A stretch of DNA of 64,000 bases from Bifidobacteriaceae bacterium (GCA_022651005.1 JALCQD010000003.1:62001-126000), one strand, 5' to 3'. Positions 54,562-63,916 are shown, numbered from the stretch's first letter. The notes: a model not told the origin generated them from the sequence alone. Program-made: numbers and translations.

Positions 54562-54696
54562 GGTGCTGCATTAAAAGCTTTGGTGCTGCATCATTCTCGC
54601 AACCTGAGAAAATAAGCACCTCATTCCATCGCAATAATGCGATTCCCAGAGCTTTCTACTCACATACTGCAGCACCAAAAGCTAATATGCAGCACC
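54562..54696. repeat. Symmetric array of four GGTGCTGCA 9-mers
   Basis: Direct copies at 54562-54570 and 54582-54590 and inverted copies (TGCAGCACC) at 54668-54676 and 54688-54696. Both pairs have exactly 20-bp spacing, and AAAAGCTT-like sequence fills both spacers. The array forms a 135-bp mirror-symmetric inverted repeat. Confidence 0.75.
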
Positions 54697-54833
54697 CAAG
54701 AAATTATGTTCATCAGTGATGTGAATAAGACCAGGTACTACCCTGAATCGAACTTCAAAGAGAATAATATTCAAGCGGCAGCAGACGGGAATACCCACTC
54801 TCATAATTTTCAGCTTCAGTCTGCGCCTCGCCA

Positions 54834-55142
54834 TCACCTAAATAGCACCGCGCTCCCACCGTTCTTGAGATTGAGGAAATACAGGAAGAGCAATACCGCA
54901 TTGACGACGAGCGAGAAGATGATGATGGCGTAGCGCAATGTCATGTACCGCCATCCTTTGAGGTTGTAGTCATGCTGTTGACGATGCGGGCCGCGGCAGG
55001 CAAACGTCATAACGAGCAGCAGCACGGTTATGACGACTTCCACCACGAATCCGGCCACGAATATCGAATGTGTGCGGTTGCCATCCTGCACGAAATAGCC
55101 GCCGAGCGCGATGGCGTCCAGGAGTATTGCAATCAAAGGCAT
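54834..55142 (-). CDS. Small membrane protein
   Basis: A 102-residue hydrophobic protein with three predicted membrane helices: residues 1-18, 28-50 and 68-92. Between the second and third is a basic loop RGPHRQQHDYNLKGWRY. GAGGGGAC supports the ATG. I do not recognise the family. It lies next to a lipoprotein gene on the same strand, 67 bases away, so the two may be cotranscribed. Confidence 0.7.
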   Translation of the reverse strand: MPLIAILLDAIALGGYFVQDGNRTHSIFVAGFVVEVVITVLLLVMTFACRGPHRQQHDYNLKGWRYMTLRYAIIIFSLVVNAVLLFLYFLNLKNGGSAVLFR

Positions 55143-55209
55143 AGCGGTCCCCTCTACTTGATTCCTATAGTGTTATTCAATGTCACCCGGCGGTGCCACA
55201 CAGCCACGA

Positions 55210-55959
55210 TTATTTGGCTTCCGGCAGTTTCGCGCTGGCCGGATAAATCGTGGAATTCCCCGTCTCCGAGATCTCGGACGTCTTGGGATTAATGGCGCAC
55301 GCCGACGGAATATGTTCCTCGAAACCTTGGAACCAAGGGCAGGCGGCGTAATAGTCGTACACGTAATAGTCACCGTCTTGCTTGGCACCGTTGTTGACCA
55401 GCTGCTGCATGCTCTGCCCGTCAGCACCCGCTGTCACCGCCTCGTCCAAAACCGGCCTGAAGCGCAGTCCCTTTTGCTTTTCAACGGTCACATGCACTAT
55501 TTCATACATATAAATTGCCGGTTTGCTGGGCTTTTTCTGTCCGTTGGGCGAGAAGGTGATGGTGTAATAACCGTTGGCATCAGGCTCCTTCGAGACCGAA
55601 TAGTTCACCTTTTTCATATCCCAGCTGTGCGTGCGCATCTGATTATTGGTGAGCACGCCATCCGCAAACGTCAGAGTGGAATTCGAATTCGGGTCAATCG
55701 TGATCTTCTGCCCGAAGCTGTCTTTCATTTTGTACGAGCGCATCTGCCACGAGCCCTCAAGTTCAGGGGCCTTGTCGGGGTGAGCGGCATGATCGGAAGA
55801 CGCTGTGTTGAAATGAATCCCAGAGCTGTCGATGCCCACTCCGCAACCTGCGAGCGGCGCCGTCAGACACACGGCGGCGAGCGCTGCCGTCACTGCGGTC
55901 AGCACTCGCCTCCTGGTCCCATGCGCGCGCTGTTGCATCGGGGGCAACGCGCTGTGCAT
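55210..55959 (-). CDS. Putative secreted lipoprotein
   Basis: About 249 residues. The N-terminus has an RRR cluster, a hydrophobic stretch VLTAVTAALAAVCLTAPLA and lipobox LAGCG, so the mature protein is lipid-anchored at the surface. The body contains ELEGSWQMRSYKMKDSFGQK, resembling lipocalin-like small bacterial lipoproteins (DUF-type), but I do not recognise a function. The ATG at 55959 has GAGAGCGATAACG upstream; ATG 55974 would add five residues. Confidence 0.72.
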   Translation of the reverse strand: MHSALPPMQQRAHGTRRRVLTAVTAALAAVCLTAPLAGCGVGIDSSGIHFNTASSDHAAHPDKAPELEGSWQMRSYKMKDSFGQKITIDPNSNSTLTFADGVLTNNQMRTHSWDMKKVNYSVSKEPDANGYYTITFSPNGQKKPSKPAIYMYEIVHVTVEKQKGLRFRPVLDEAVTAGADGQSMQQLVNNGAKQDGDYYVYDYYAACPWFQGFEEHIPSACAINPKTSEISETGNSTIYPASAKLPEAK

Positions 55960-56034
55960 CGTTATCGCTCTCATCACTCACACGATACCCACGCCCGAGG
56001 ATTCATAGGGGCGTGGGATGGAAGTTGGGTGCAC

Positions 56035-56337
56035 TTACTCGAGCTGGTCGTGGAATTGGCGGTAGAGTCCCAGCCATTGATTGGGATCGTCCTTGTGATG
56101 CAGTTCCGAAATGAACTGCACCATGAACTGGTCCTTGTCCACCTCATGTTCGTTCTCGAGTGCTTCATCGACGGTACGGTAATGCAGTTTTTCGCCGCCG
56201 TTGCTCAGCCATACCTCCCATTTGCCGAACATCACGGGGTGCGCGCGGCCCACCGTGCCCTTGGTAGCGTCGTTTTTGCTCACTTCGTCGACAATTTTGT
56301 TCCAGAACTCGTTGAACTGATTCAACTCATTTCCCAT
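56035..56337 (-). CDS. Small conserved-looking cytoplasmic protein
   Basis: A 100-residue acidic protein starting GNELNQFNEFWNKIVDEVSK, with HPVMFGKWEVWLSNGGEKLH and NQWLGLYRQFHDQLE. It is soluble and aromatic-rich; I do not recognise the family. AAGGGAGTT precedes the ATG. It is the third gene in a row with the lipoprotein and small membrane protein. Confidence 0.65.
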   Translation of the reverse strand: MGNELNQFNEFWNKIVDEVSKNDATKGTVGRAHPVMFGKWEVWLSNGGEKLHYRTVDEALENEHEVDKDQFMVQFISELHHKDDPNQWLGLYRQFHDQLE

Positions 56338-56717
56338 GGCAACTCCCTTGTTGCATTCGTTGTCGCAGCTGCGTTTGTTACTCCAGTTGCGTTTGTTGTT
56401 ACCGTGATTCGCAACACCTCCATTGGCGCTGTGCGGGAGTCGGAAACCTTGCGATTGCAACCCCCGATGAGTGCCAAGGTACATCCCTCCGGAAGATAAA
56501 GCAACACGGCGTTGAGTCGTCGCCGAGCCGAGGACAGGCCGTGTTGAGATTCTGTACTTCATGACTTCCATCGTGAAGACCGGCATAAAAATGCCTGTGC
56601 GAAACCGGGAGCTCATTTTCATGATGCTTCGCACAGGCATAAAAATCATTACCTACTGGCAGACAACCTGCCGCAGGTGTTGGCCCGCCATCGCAAACGA
56701 ACGCGAACCCTTAATCC
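56338..56717. other. 380-bp gap with two long hairpins
   Basis: No gene supported. It contains hairpins CAACACGGC/GCCGTGTTG (56502-56546) and ATGCCTGTGCGAA/TTCGCACAGGCAT (56591-56640). Confidence 0.55.
56591..56640 (-). terminator. Terminator-like hairpin after the MaoC gene
   Basis: Perfect 13-bp arms around a 24-base loop; on the minus strand the stem is followed by TTTTATG. It lies 78 bases beyond the MaoC stop and probably ends the long operon that begins upstream of 63916. Confidence 0.6.
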
Positions 56718-57203
56718 TCATTCTCCGTCCAGCACGGAAGCGGCCTCCGTCACGGCCTCTGCTTCTCGCTTCTGGCACATCAGCAGATGGTCGGCCACCA
56801 TCACCACCTCATCGTTCTGATTCTTGATGGCGAGCCGCTCCACCACCATGCCCTTGTCGGGATGCTTGGTGTCACGCTTGTCGTGAATCGTCACCTCCGT
56901 ATGAATGGTGTCGCCAATGAACACAGGCTTCACGAAGCGCAAATGATCGTATCCGTAGGAGAACGCCACCGGGTTCACGAACGACGCCGTGAGCCCCACG
57001 CCCACGCTGAACGTCAGCGTTCCGTGGGCAATGCGCTTGCCGAACTCCGTCGTCTTGGCGAATTCGGCGTCCATGTGATGGGGGAAGAAGTCGCCGGTCT
57101 GCCCGGCATGGATCACGAAGTCAGCCTCCGTGATGGTGCGCCCGCCCGTCACTCGGACGTCTCCCAGCGTGTAATCCTCGAAATAGCAAGCTTTCGTTTC
57201 CAT
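56718..57203 (-). CDS. MaoC-family (hot-dog) dehydratase
   Basis: About 161 residues with a single hot-dog fold of the MaoC/(R)-specific enoyl-CoA hydratase type. The catalytic-loop region reads [20 protein letters not shown] and GKRIAHGTL; the aspartate and histidine that activate water are visible as D-x4-H. The ATG at 57203 follows AAAGGG. It begins five bases after the CoA-transferase stop, so the two are translated together and the substrate is probably an acyl-CoA made by that transferase. Confidence 0.9.
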   Translation of the reverse strand: METKACYFEDYTLGDVRVTGGRTITEADFVIHAGQTGDFFPHHMDAEFAKTTEFGKRIAHGTLTFSVGVGLTASFVNPVAFSYGYDHLRFVKPVFIGDTIHTEVTIHDKRDTKHPDKGMVVERLAIKNQNDEVVMVADHLLMCQKREAEAVTEAASVLDGE

Positions 57204-57208
57204 ATCAA

Positions 57209-59785
57209 TCACCCTTTCGTTGAATGTCGTACAGAATCTGCGGCGAAGCCCAGGCGGGCAAGCACCTCCTCCGTGTCCTGCCCCACCGTGGGTGCTGCGC
57301 GACCCACACCAGCCGCCGTACCACCGCTGTCACTTCCCTGTGCGCCAGGGCCATTGTCGCCGCCGTCCGCGCGCACGCCGTCAAATCGGATCGGACACCT
57401 CATGGCCGCCACCTTCGTGCCGTCCGCCCTCTCCACCGTCTGCGTCATCTCCAACGCTGCGAACGCCTCCGAGTGCATGAGCCGATCCCACGTGTACACG
57501 TCCGCGCACCACACGTCCGCGGGTTCGAGAATCTCCAACCAGTGCGCCGTGGTCTCCTTCACGAGCCAGCAGGCGAGAATGCGCTTGATCTCATCGCGCT
57601 GCGTGTGCCAGCTCTCGGGATTCGTGTATTCCTGCAGCGCCTCGCACCCCAGCAGCTCCCCGAGGCGAGGAATCGGGATCATGGCGAGCGCCAGATATCC
57701 GTCCGCCGTTTCGTAGATTCCGTACGGGGCGTCGATGTAGGCGTTTGCGTTGTTGACGGCGCTGCGCTGCGGCAGGCCACCGCCGTTGAGATAGGTGGTG
57801 AACACCTCGAACTGCGCGTCGAGTATTGCTTCGAGCAGGCTCACGTGGACGTGGGAGCCCGCTCCGCCTCGCCGCACTTGCAGGACGCCGGCGAGGACTC
57901 CCTGCACGAGATCCTGCCCGGCGAAAAGATCTGCTATGGACAGGCCGAAGGGCGTGGGAGGCTGGTCGGCATTGCCGTTGAGCCAGCACGCACCCGAGAG
58001 CGCCTGCACCAAAAGGTCCTGCCCCGGCTTATCTCTCCAAGGGCCCTTGTATCCCCATCCCGTGATCTCGCCGTAGACGAGCGCGGGATTGAGGGCCTTG
58101 AGCTGGTCGTAGCTCACGCCAAGGTGGGCGGCAACGCCGGGGCGGAAGTTGACGAGCGCAATGTCCGCTTCCTTCACCAGCGCTGCCACAATTTTTTGCG
58201 ACTCCGGGGCCTTGAGGTCCAGTGCCAAAGATTTCTTGTTGCGGTTGATGGCATGGAACAGCGAGCTGTCGCCGTCGATCACGCAGTCGGAGATGTACAT
58301 GTGCCGGCAGATGTCGCCGGTACCCGGCCGCTCGATTTTGAGGACGTCGGCACCCATATCTGCAAGGCGCAGAGCCGCCGAAGGCGCGGAGAGGAATTGA
58401 CCAAAGTCGAGGACCTTGAGGCCGGCGAGAGGACGGGACGGCACCCCTCCACCCGTCGATAATATTGGGCCGGAGCCAGGAGTCGGGCGTGGCTCTGATT
58501 TGTGGACAACAGTAGAGCCTTCCTCCGTCCCCTGCTCCAACCCAAATTCTTGAGTGATTTTCTCGGTCTGCTCGCCGAGGCGCGGGGCAGGCCGAGAAAC
58601 CGACCGGGAAGCAGCGCTTCCCAAGAATGAAATGGGGCATCGCGTGGTGTACAGGTGATTCTGGCCGCCATCTCGTGCCACGTCTTGAATGAAATCGAGG
58701 GCCTTGAACGCCTCCGACCCCACAAGCTGCTCCCACGTGTACACGTCAGAGCACCAAACTCCCGCGGGCTCGAGGATTCCCAGCCAGTGCGCCGTAGTGC
58801 CCGTTGCCAAGACGACTGCGATATCACGCTTGATGAGGTCTCGGTCGCTGAACCAGGCGGATTCGTCGGTTCTCGCTGCCACCGCCGGTGAGCCGATGAG
58901 CTTACCGAGTTTCGATACCGACCCCATGGCGAGCGCGATGGAGCCGTCGGCGGTGTCGTAGATTCCGTACGGTGCGGCAAGGTAGGGGTGCGCGTTGCGG
59001 AAGGCGGCGCGTTGGGGTGGCTTGTGACCGTCGTTGAGATAGGTGCTGATGACCTCGAACTGCAAGTCGAGAATGGAGCTGAGCAGACTCACCTCGACAT
59101 GCGCTCCGAGGCCGCTGTTCTGTCTGCGGCCAAGTGCCGCGAGAATGCCTTCTACTGCGTGGACACCTGTGTATGAGTCCGCCAGGGACAGCGCGAACGG
59201 CATGGGCGGCTGGTCGGCGTCGCCGTTGAGCCACGTGAGTCCTGATAGGGATTGCACCAGCAGGTCCTGGCCCGGTTTGCCAACCCAGGGTCCCACTGTT
59301 CCGTAACCCGTGATGCTGGCGTACACCAGTCGTGGATTCAGTTCGTGGACTGCCTCGTATCCCAGTCCCATGCGGTCCATCACGCCGGGGCGGAAGCTCT
59401 CGACGAGCACGTCGGCCTGAGCGATGAGTTTTTGGGCGCGGCGCAAGCCTTCTGGATCCTTGGTGTTGAGTTCAATGCTCTCTTTGTTGCGGTTGATGGT
59501 GTGGAAGTTGACAGCGTCACCGTCGGAGACGAGCCCCTGTAACGCAAGCCTGCGGGAGCCGTCTCCAGATCCCGGCCGTTCCACCTTGATGACTCTGGCT
59601 CCCAGATCCGCCAGGCGCAGCGTCGCAGAGGGGCCCGCCAGATACTGGCAGAAATCCAGAACGACGAGGCCCGCAAGCGGACCAGAATCCGTATTGTCAT
59701 TGTCTTGATTGCCGCGCGCGCCATGCGGAGCACCGGTCTCCGTTTCGGACTGCGCTCCGGAGTGTAGTCCATCTGGGAATGCCAT
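57209..59785 (-). CDS. Tandem two-domain CaiB/BaiF family III CoA-transferase
   Basis: An 858-residue fusion of two complete family III CoA-transferase domains, at about residues 38-400 and 440-830; the usual protein has one domain of about 400 residues. Each opens alike ([40 protein letters not shown]) and each keeps the catalytic aspartate in KPGQDLLVQ. The enzymes move CoA between carboxylic acids, for example succinate, formate or carnitine. GAGG precedes the ATG, after the SBP-like gene stop. Two intact active sites suggest a pseudo-dimeric single chain or two coupled transfer reactions. Substrate is unknown. Confidence 0.92.
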   Translation of the reverse strand: MAFPDGLHSGAQSETETGAPHGARGNQDNDNTDSGPLAGLVVLDFCQYLAGPSATLRLADLGARVIKVERPGSGDGSRRLALQGLVSDGDAVNFHTINRNKESIELNTKDPEGLRRAQKLIAQADVLVESFRPGVMDRMGLGYEAVHELNPRLVYASITGYGTVGPWVGKPGQDLLVQSLSGLTWLNGDADQPPMPFALSLADSYTGVHAVEGILAALGRRQNSGLGAHVEVSLLSSILDLQFEVISTYLNDGHKPPQRAAFRNAHPYLAAPYGIYDTADGSIALAMGSVSKLGKLIGSPAVAARTDESAWFSDRDLIKRDIAVVLATGTTAHWLGILEPAGVWCSDVYTWEQLVGSEAFKALDFIQDVARDGGQNHLYTTRCPISFLGSAASRSVSRPAPRLGEQTEKITQEFGLEQGTEEGSTVVHKSEPRPTPGSGPILSTGGGVPSRPLAGLKVLDFGQFLSAPSAALRLADMGADVLKIERPGTGDICRHMYISDCVIDGDSSLFHAINRNKKSLALDLKAPESQKIVAALVKEADIALVNFRPGVAAHLGVSYDQLKALNPALVYGEITGWGYKGPWRDKPGQDLLVQALSGACWLNGNADQPPTPFGLSIADLFAGQDLVQGVLAGVLQVRRGGAGSHVHVSLLEAILDAQFEVFTTYLNGGGLPQRSAVNNANAYIDAPYGIYETADGYLALAMIPIPRLGELLGCEALQEYTNPESWHTQRDEIKRILACWLVKETTAHWLEILEPADVWCADVYTWDRLMHSEAFAALEMTQTVERADGTKVAAMRCPIRFDGVRADGGDNGPGAQGSDSGGTAAGVGRAAPTVGQDTEEVLARLGFAADSVRHSTKG

Positions 59786-59795
59786 GGTCATCGCC

Positions 59796-61097
59796 TCATT
59801 TCGCCTGTTGTGACGATGTGCCCGCTCCATCGCGTGCACCGAACTCCTTGGACTCACGATACAGGGCATCGAGAGCGTCGAGAACCTGCTCGGGATCACC
59901 GCCGTCGCGCACATAATCGCGGATGGGAACGCCCGCGCGATCCTGGAAGTAGAGGTACCCGCTGTAGCGCGGTCGCATCCAGGTGTTGTCGAGGGTCGTA
60001 AGCGTGCCGTCGAAGAAATCAAGTGTCGCTGCGTTGTTGACGGCGTCCACCCACGCGTCGCGGTATCCGGGCTGGCCGCCGCAATCCGTGTACAGCGTCG
60101 TCTGCACGCGGCGTGAGAGCGCGAACTGCACGAAATCCGCTGCAATCTCAGGGCTCTTCGTCCCCGCGGAAATCGCTAATCCGGTGCCTCCGAGCACCCC
60201 TGTCAGCATCTTTCCCTGGTACTTCGGAATCGCGCCCGCTCGCAACCTGTGCGCGGCGTAGCCCCTGCGGGAGTAATTGACGTATCCGTACACGAAGGGG
60301 CAGTATCGCAGCTCCGATGATGTGGCGAGCTCCTCGTGCAGTTGAATCGGGTTCCAGCGGAAAATGTCGGCGGGGCACAGGGACGCAAGCCGCCGCATGT
60401 CTTCCAAAACCTGAACACCTACGTTACGATCCACCACAGTATCCGGCGTATCCGGCATATCTGCTGCCCCTGGCCCCCCGGTCGCGGAGAATGCCGCCGC
60501 CCGTTCGGCAGGTGCCGGCGGCTGCGTGCGCGAAGCGGATCCGGAGGAAAGGCCCGTCTCTGCGTGCCGGGGGAACAGGTTCCCGCCCGCCGTATTGCAG
60601 AACGCGTAGAAATCCATGAGGAGGTACTGGGGGGTGGCCGCATACGCGACGCCGCCTTCCTTCGCCAATTCCAGCACCTCGTCGAAGGAGGCGGGGACGT
60701 CATGGCTGTCAAGCAAATCCGGCCTCCACACCGCGACCGGAGACGCCGCGTCGATGGCGAGTGCACTTTGGAAGCCACCGAAGTTGTAACTGTCAAAAGA
60801 CGCCCCCACGGAATGCGCGCACTGGTCGGCGAGGAAATCGTGGCTCAGCAGGTCCTGCAACGGCAGTAACACATGGTGGCGCGCCGCGAAGCCCGCCCAG
60901 GGATGGTCGATGATGAGCAGGTCGTACTGCGACGCCAGTTCCCCGATGGGAGCGCTCTCGAAGTCGGTGAGCGAGCGCTTCTCCCATTCGATGTCAACAT
61001 CGCTATGAAGCTCGGAATAGCGTTGGCTCACCCCCACGATGGAGGTATACCCGCGGCTGTGATTCCACGTGATGCCCTTGAGATGAGTCTGAGTCAT
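59796..61097 (-). CDS. Solute-binding-protein fold lacking a signal peptide
   Basis: A 433-residue protein of the family 1 extracellular solute-binding type (IEWEKRSLTDFESAPIGELA, DLLIIDHPWAGFAARH, YGYVNYSRRGYAAHRLR). It begins MTQTHLKGITWNHSRGYT with no signal peptide or lipobox, and AAAGGATTTGC directly precedes that ATG; the reading upstream is arginine- and proline-rich and unrelated. It therefore seems to be cytoplasmic. No permease gene is nearby. A 60-residue Ala/Pro/Ser insertion sits mid-protein. It precedes the CoA-transferase gene by ten bases. It may sense or carry the pathway intermediate. Confidence 0.82.
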   Translation of the reverse strand: MTQTHLKGITWNHSRGYTSIVGVSQRYSELHSDVDIEWEKRSLTDFESAPIGELASQYDLLIIDHPWAGFAARHHVLLPLQDLLSHDFLADQCAHSVGASFDSYNFGGFQSALAIDAASPVAVWRPDLLDSHDVPASFDEVLELAKEGGVAYAATPQYLLMDFYAFCNTAGGNLFPRHAETGLSSGSASRTQPPAPAERAAAFSATGGPGAADMPDTPDTVVDRNVGVQVLEDMRRLASLCPADIFRWNPIQLHEELATSSELRYCPFVYGYVNYSRRGYAAHRLRAGAIPKYQGKMLTGVLGGTGLAISAGTKSPEIAADFVQFALSRRVQTTLYTDCGGQPGYRDAWVDAVNNAATLDFFDGTLTTLDNTWMRPRYSGYLYFQDRAGVPIRDYVRDGGDPEQVLDALDALYRESKEFGARDGAGTSSQQAK

Positions 61098-61240
61098 TGC
61101 AAATCCTTTCGAGATTCCTTCTGGGCGCTGAGACGCTGCGCGTGAGGTGGGTTCCGTTCCCGGCACGAGGCAAAGGAGATTGTTGGTCGGGAACGGAAGT
61201 TTTGAGGGACCGGAATGAAGCGCCGTTGCGTTCGGGCCGA

Positions 61241-61576
61241 TCAGTCGAGGTGATAAATCTGCTCCATGTCGACCCACGGGCCGTCGTCGGCGAATGGCTT
61301 CATCTGCGGGACCACGGCCGCCCACCACTTCTGCGTGGTGGGGTCGGCGGCCATCTTCGCCATGTCGGCGTCGTAGTCGTCGCCCGTGTACTCGTAGTAG
61401 CTGAAGAGCAGGCCGTCATAGTAGTAGATCGAGTAATTCTGCAGATTGCATGCCTTGATCATCTCGTTGACGCCCGCGAAGGGTGCGGAATGGTACTTCT
61501 TGTAGGCTTCGTAGCCTTCCGTTCCGTTGGTGCGCGAGACGCTGCCGAACCGCAGCGGCTTCTTTTGATCTGTCAT
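61241..61576 (-). CDS. L-rhamnose/L-fucose mutarotase-like protein (RhaM family)
   Basis: A 111-residue ferredoxin-fold protein of the L-rhamnose mutarotase family (DUF718 type). Conserved elements visible are YEAYKKYHSAPFAGVNEMI, CNLQNYSIYYYDGLLFSYYE and DPTTQKWWAAVVPQMKP. The family interconverts alpha and beta anomers of rhamnose-like sugars. AAGAAGTCC precedes the ATG. It lies between the lactonase-like gene and the SBP-like gene in the same operon. Confidence 0.88.
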   Translation of the reverse strand: MTDQKKPLRFGSVSRTNGTEGYEAYKKYHSAPFAGVNEMIKACNLQNYSIYYYDGLLFSYYEYTGDDYDADMAKMAADPTTQKWWAAVVPQMKPFADDGPWVDMEQIYHLD

Positions 61577-61622
61577 GATGGACTTCTTTCTTTCGTTGTC
61601 ACTTCATTTGTTGTGTTATCCG

Positions 61623-62543
61623 TTATTTCAATCCGTATACTCGCCGCGCATTGCCGGCGAACAGGGCCTCTCTGGCGCTGGGATCCATGCCCTCGTCGGC
61701 GGTGATGGTGAGCATTTCGGTGATCCATTGGTCCAGGCTCATCGAGACGTTGAGAACCGGGAAGTTGCTGGCGAACATCACCTTGTCAGGATCGAACGCC
61801 TCGAGCGCCACGTCCACGGCGCGCGCCAACGACTCCGTACTCCATTCCTTCTGCGGGTTGAGCCCCGACACCTTGCACACCACGTTGGGCAGCGCAGCCA
61901 GTTCTCGCATGTTGTGGCGCCACGCGTCACGGTAGGTGAGCTCTTCGGCCTTGGGATGCGCGAGTCCTACGATGTCGGCGTCCACGATGCCCATGTGATC
62001 GAGCACGATGGTGGTTCCGGGGCATTCCTTCGCCACCGTCACCAGGTCACCCATTTCCTCGCAGCGCAGGCAGGCCTCGTACACAAGTCCCTTCTGCCCC
62101 AGCAGGCGCACGTTGTTCATGAAGGTCTCGGTGAGGCAGGCGTGCGGAGGGGAGCTCGGGACGTGCAGCACCTGGCGCACGCCCTTGATCTGCGGCCACT
62201 CGTCCCATTCGTTGATGTAGCTCGGAAAGTCGGGCGAGGTGAGCGTGCCCGAGATGCAGGCTCCGCCGAACACGGTGTCCATGCTGTCCACGAGCGTGAT
62301 GGCCTTGCGATTCTCCTCGGGGCGTTCCTCATGAGCGCGATCCACCTCGATGTACACCGCCTGCTCCAGCGTGTACCCGTTCTCGGGCCGCAGCTCGGCC
62401 TTGTAATCGCGGGGAAGCCAATTTCTCTTGAGGATCGGCCCCTCGTCGTCGAGCCAGGGAAGCCGCTCGTGGTCGAGATCCCATACGTGAACATGCGTGT
62501 CGACGATATTGATACCGGATCCATCGTCATCGGTGATAGCCAT
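61623..62543 (-). CDS. Amidohydrolase-2 family protein, L-fuconolactonase-like
   Basis: About 306 residues of the TIM-barrel amidohydrolase family that includes sugar lactonases. VDTHVHVWDLDHERLPWLD is the N-terminal metal-binding signature, IVLDHMGIVDAD a second histidine site and VMFASNFPVLNV the C-terminal motif, where an aspartate is normal in GSDxP; here it reads ASNFP. AAAAGAG supports the ATG at 62543. In an operon with an oxidoreductase and mutarotase it would hydrolyse the lactone formed by sugar oxidation. Confidence 0.85.
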   Translation of the reverse strand: MAITDDDGSGINIVDTHVHVWDLDHERLPWLDDEGPILKRNWLPRDYKAELRPENGYTLEQAVYIEVDRAHEERPEENRKAITLVDSMDTVFGGACISGTLTSPDFPSYINEWDEWPQIKGVRQVLHVPSSPPHACLTETFMNNVRLLGQKGLVYEACLRCEEMGDLVTVAKECPGTTIVLDHMGIVDADIVGLAHPKAEELTYRDAWRHNMRELAALPNVVCKVSGLNPQKEWSTESLARAVDVALEAFDPDKVMFASNFPVLNVSMSLDQWITEMLTITADEGMDPSAREALFAGNARRVYGLK

Positions 62544-62570
62544 GTGCACTCTTTTCTACGGATTATTACG

Positions 62571-62626
62571 GATCGGATACCGCTTGGTACCGATCGCTGT
62601 TGATTGGTACGCATAGAAATACGTAC
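62571..62626. promoter_or_regulatory. Pair of GGTAC dyads upstream of the lactonase gene
   Basis: GATCGGATACC-GCTT-GGTACCGATC at 62571-62595 and GTACG...CGTAC at 62607-62626. TTGGTAC occurs in both, 20 bp apart. They lie 28-83 bases before the lactonase ATG, in the gap after the oxidoreductase gene, so an internal promoter with operator is possible. Confidence 0.5.
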
Positions 62627-62812
62627 GAAAGTGGGTGTGGGTGAGAAGCCCTGCAGTGATGCCGGATTCTTTAAGCGGTTGGCGTCTTCTGTCACCAACT
62701 CGCCCCGGGTTCCCCACCCACAGTTTTTAATTGTCAGATTCACGATGGCCGGCCGTCGAGGCCAATGTCATCCCGAATCTGCGGCAGACGCTCATTCAAG
62801 CGCCGTGGGTCG

Positions 62813-63916
62813 TTACTCTTCCACCGCGTAGTCGGCGACGGCGACACCACCGGTTGCGCTGGACTTGTAGGCGGCCTCCACCACGCACATGGTGTGGTAA
62901 GCGTCCTCCACGCTGTTCATGTACTTGTAGTCGGGGTCGTCGAGCTTCTTCATGAGGCCGCCCATGGTGCCGATGAACGCCTCGTTGAACCAGGAGCCGC
63001 GCACGGGCAGTTCCTTCCACGTGGGATCGTCGTAGGTGATGTACTCGACCTTGTCCGGCTCGCCCTCTGGGTAGTTGTACATGAGGCCGAGCTTGATGCG
63101 GATGGCGCCCTCGAGACCCTCGATCTTCAGCGTGGACTCCTGGTACTTCTTGGAGTAGTCGTGGTTGAAGTTGATGTGTAGGTTGACGCGCAGATCCGGG
63201 CCGTAATCCAGGATGATGGAGGTGCGGGTCTGGGCGAGCTTGCGCATCTTGGGGTGCTGCATGGTCTTGCAGTACACGGAGGTGGGGTCGCCCACGAGGC
63301 AACGGATGTTGTCGATGTAGTGGATCGAGTGGTAGTTGATTTCCACGCGGTCCTTCGGGAAGAGGAAGGGCCACAGGTCCCATGGCTGGGTTCCCACGAG
63401 GCGATGGTCGATGTCCACGATCTCTCCGATGGTTCCCTTGGCAATGAGGTCGCGGGCGGCGATCATGTACGGAGCCTGACGCAGCTGGAAGTTGACGCCG
63501 GCAGTGAGATTCTTGGAGTGGCAGGTGTCGAGGATCCTGCGCGCCTCCTCGATGTTCTCGCCCATCGGCTTCTGCATGAGTACTCCCGCTCCGTCGGGCA
63601 GCTGCTCGAGGATGTCGGCGGTGAAGTTCGCAGGGACAGCCACGTCGAAGACGGCGTCGTTCTTCTTGCCGTAGTCCACGATTTCGTCGATGGAATCGAA
63701 GACGTTCTTGGCACCGATCTCGTCGGCCGCCTGTTCCGCCGCGTCGTGGTTGACGTCGTACGTCGCCAGCACCGGATAGCCGGCAAGCTTATATGCCGGA
63801 TAGTGCGAGCCCTGCACGATGCCGCCGGTCCCGATGCTCACAATGGGGCGCGGGGTCGTTGGCATTTCCGGTTTGTAATTCAGTTCGTCGATGGAATCGA
63901 CATTGTCTACAGCCAT
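62813..63916 (-). CDS. Gfo/Idh/MocA-family oxidoreductase
   Basis: A 367-residue NAD(P)-dependent sugar dehydrogenase. The Rossmann motif IVSIGTGGIVQGSHYPAYK is at the N-terminus, the catalytic-loop MQKPMGENIEEARR (the EKP motif reads QKP) lies near residue 120, and the C-terminal beta-sheet domain follows, with VNFQLRQAPYM and EINYHSIHYIDNIRCLVG. AAGAAGGCC precedes the ATG at 63916. As the first gene here of the mutarotase/lactonase operon, it probably oxidises a sugar at C1 to the lactone. The operon may continue upstream beyond the window. Confidence 0.88.
   Translation of the reverse strand: MAVDNVDSIDELNYKPEMPTTPRPIVSIGTGGIVQGSHYPAYKLAGYPVLATYDVNHDAAEQAADEIGAKNVFDSIDEIVDYGKKNDAVFDVAVPANFTADILEQLPDGAGVLMQKPMGENIEEARRILDTCHSKNLTAGVNFQLRQAPYMIAARDLIAKGTIGEIVDIDHRLVGTQPWDLWPFLFPKDRVEINYHSIHYIDNIRCLVGDPTSVYCKTMQHPKMRKLAQTRTSIILDYGPDLRVNLHINFNHDYSKKYQESTLKIEGLEGAIRIKLGLMYNYPEGEPDKVEYITYDDPTWKELPVRGSWFNEAFIGTMGGLMKKLDDPDYKYMNSVEDAYHTMCVVEAAYKSSATGGVAVADYAVEE

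Larger units (their letters stand above)
54253..54833. other. 581-bp leader and AT-rich gap
   Basis: It holds the ABC-F leader region with hairpins GGAGGT/ACCTCC (54406-54424) and CGGTT/AACCG (54425-54437), and an array of four GGTGCTGCA 9-mers at 54562-54696. No other gene is supported. Confidence 0.6.

Noticed and set aside
54571-54700. CRISPR-like repeats in the GGTGCTGCA array
   Set aside because: Units are 9 bp, only four, and two are inverted; spacers are not of CRISPR length and no cas genes are near.
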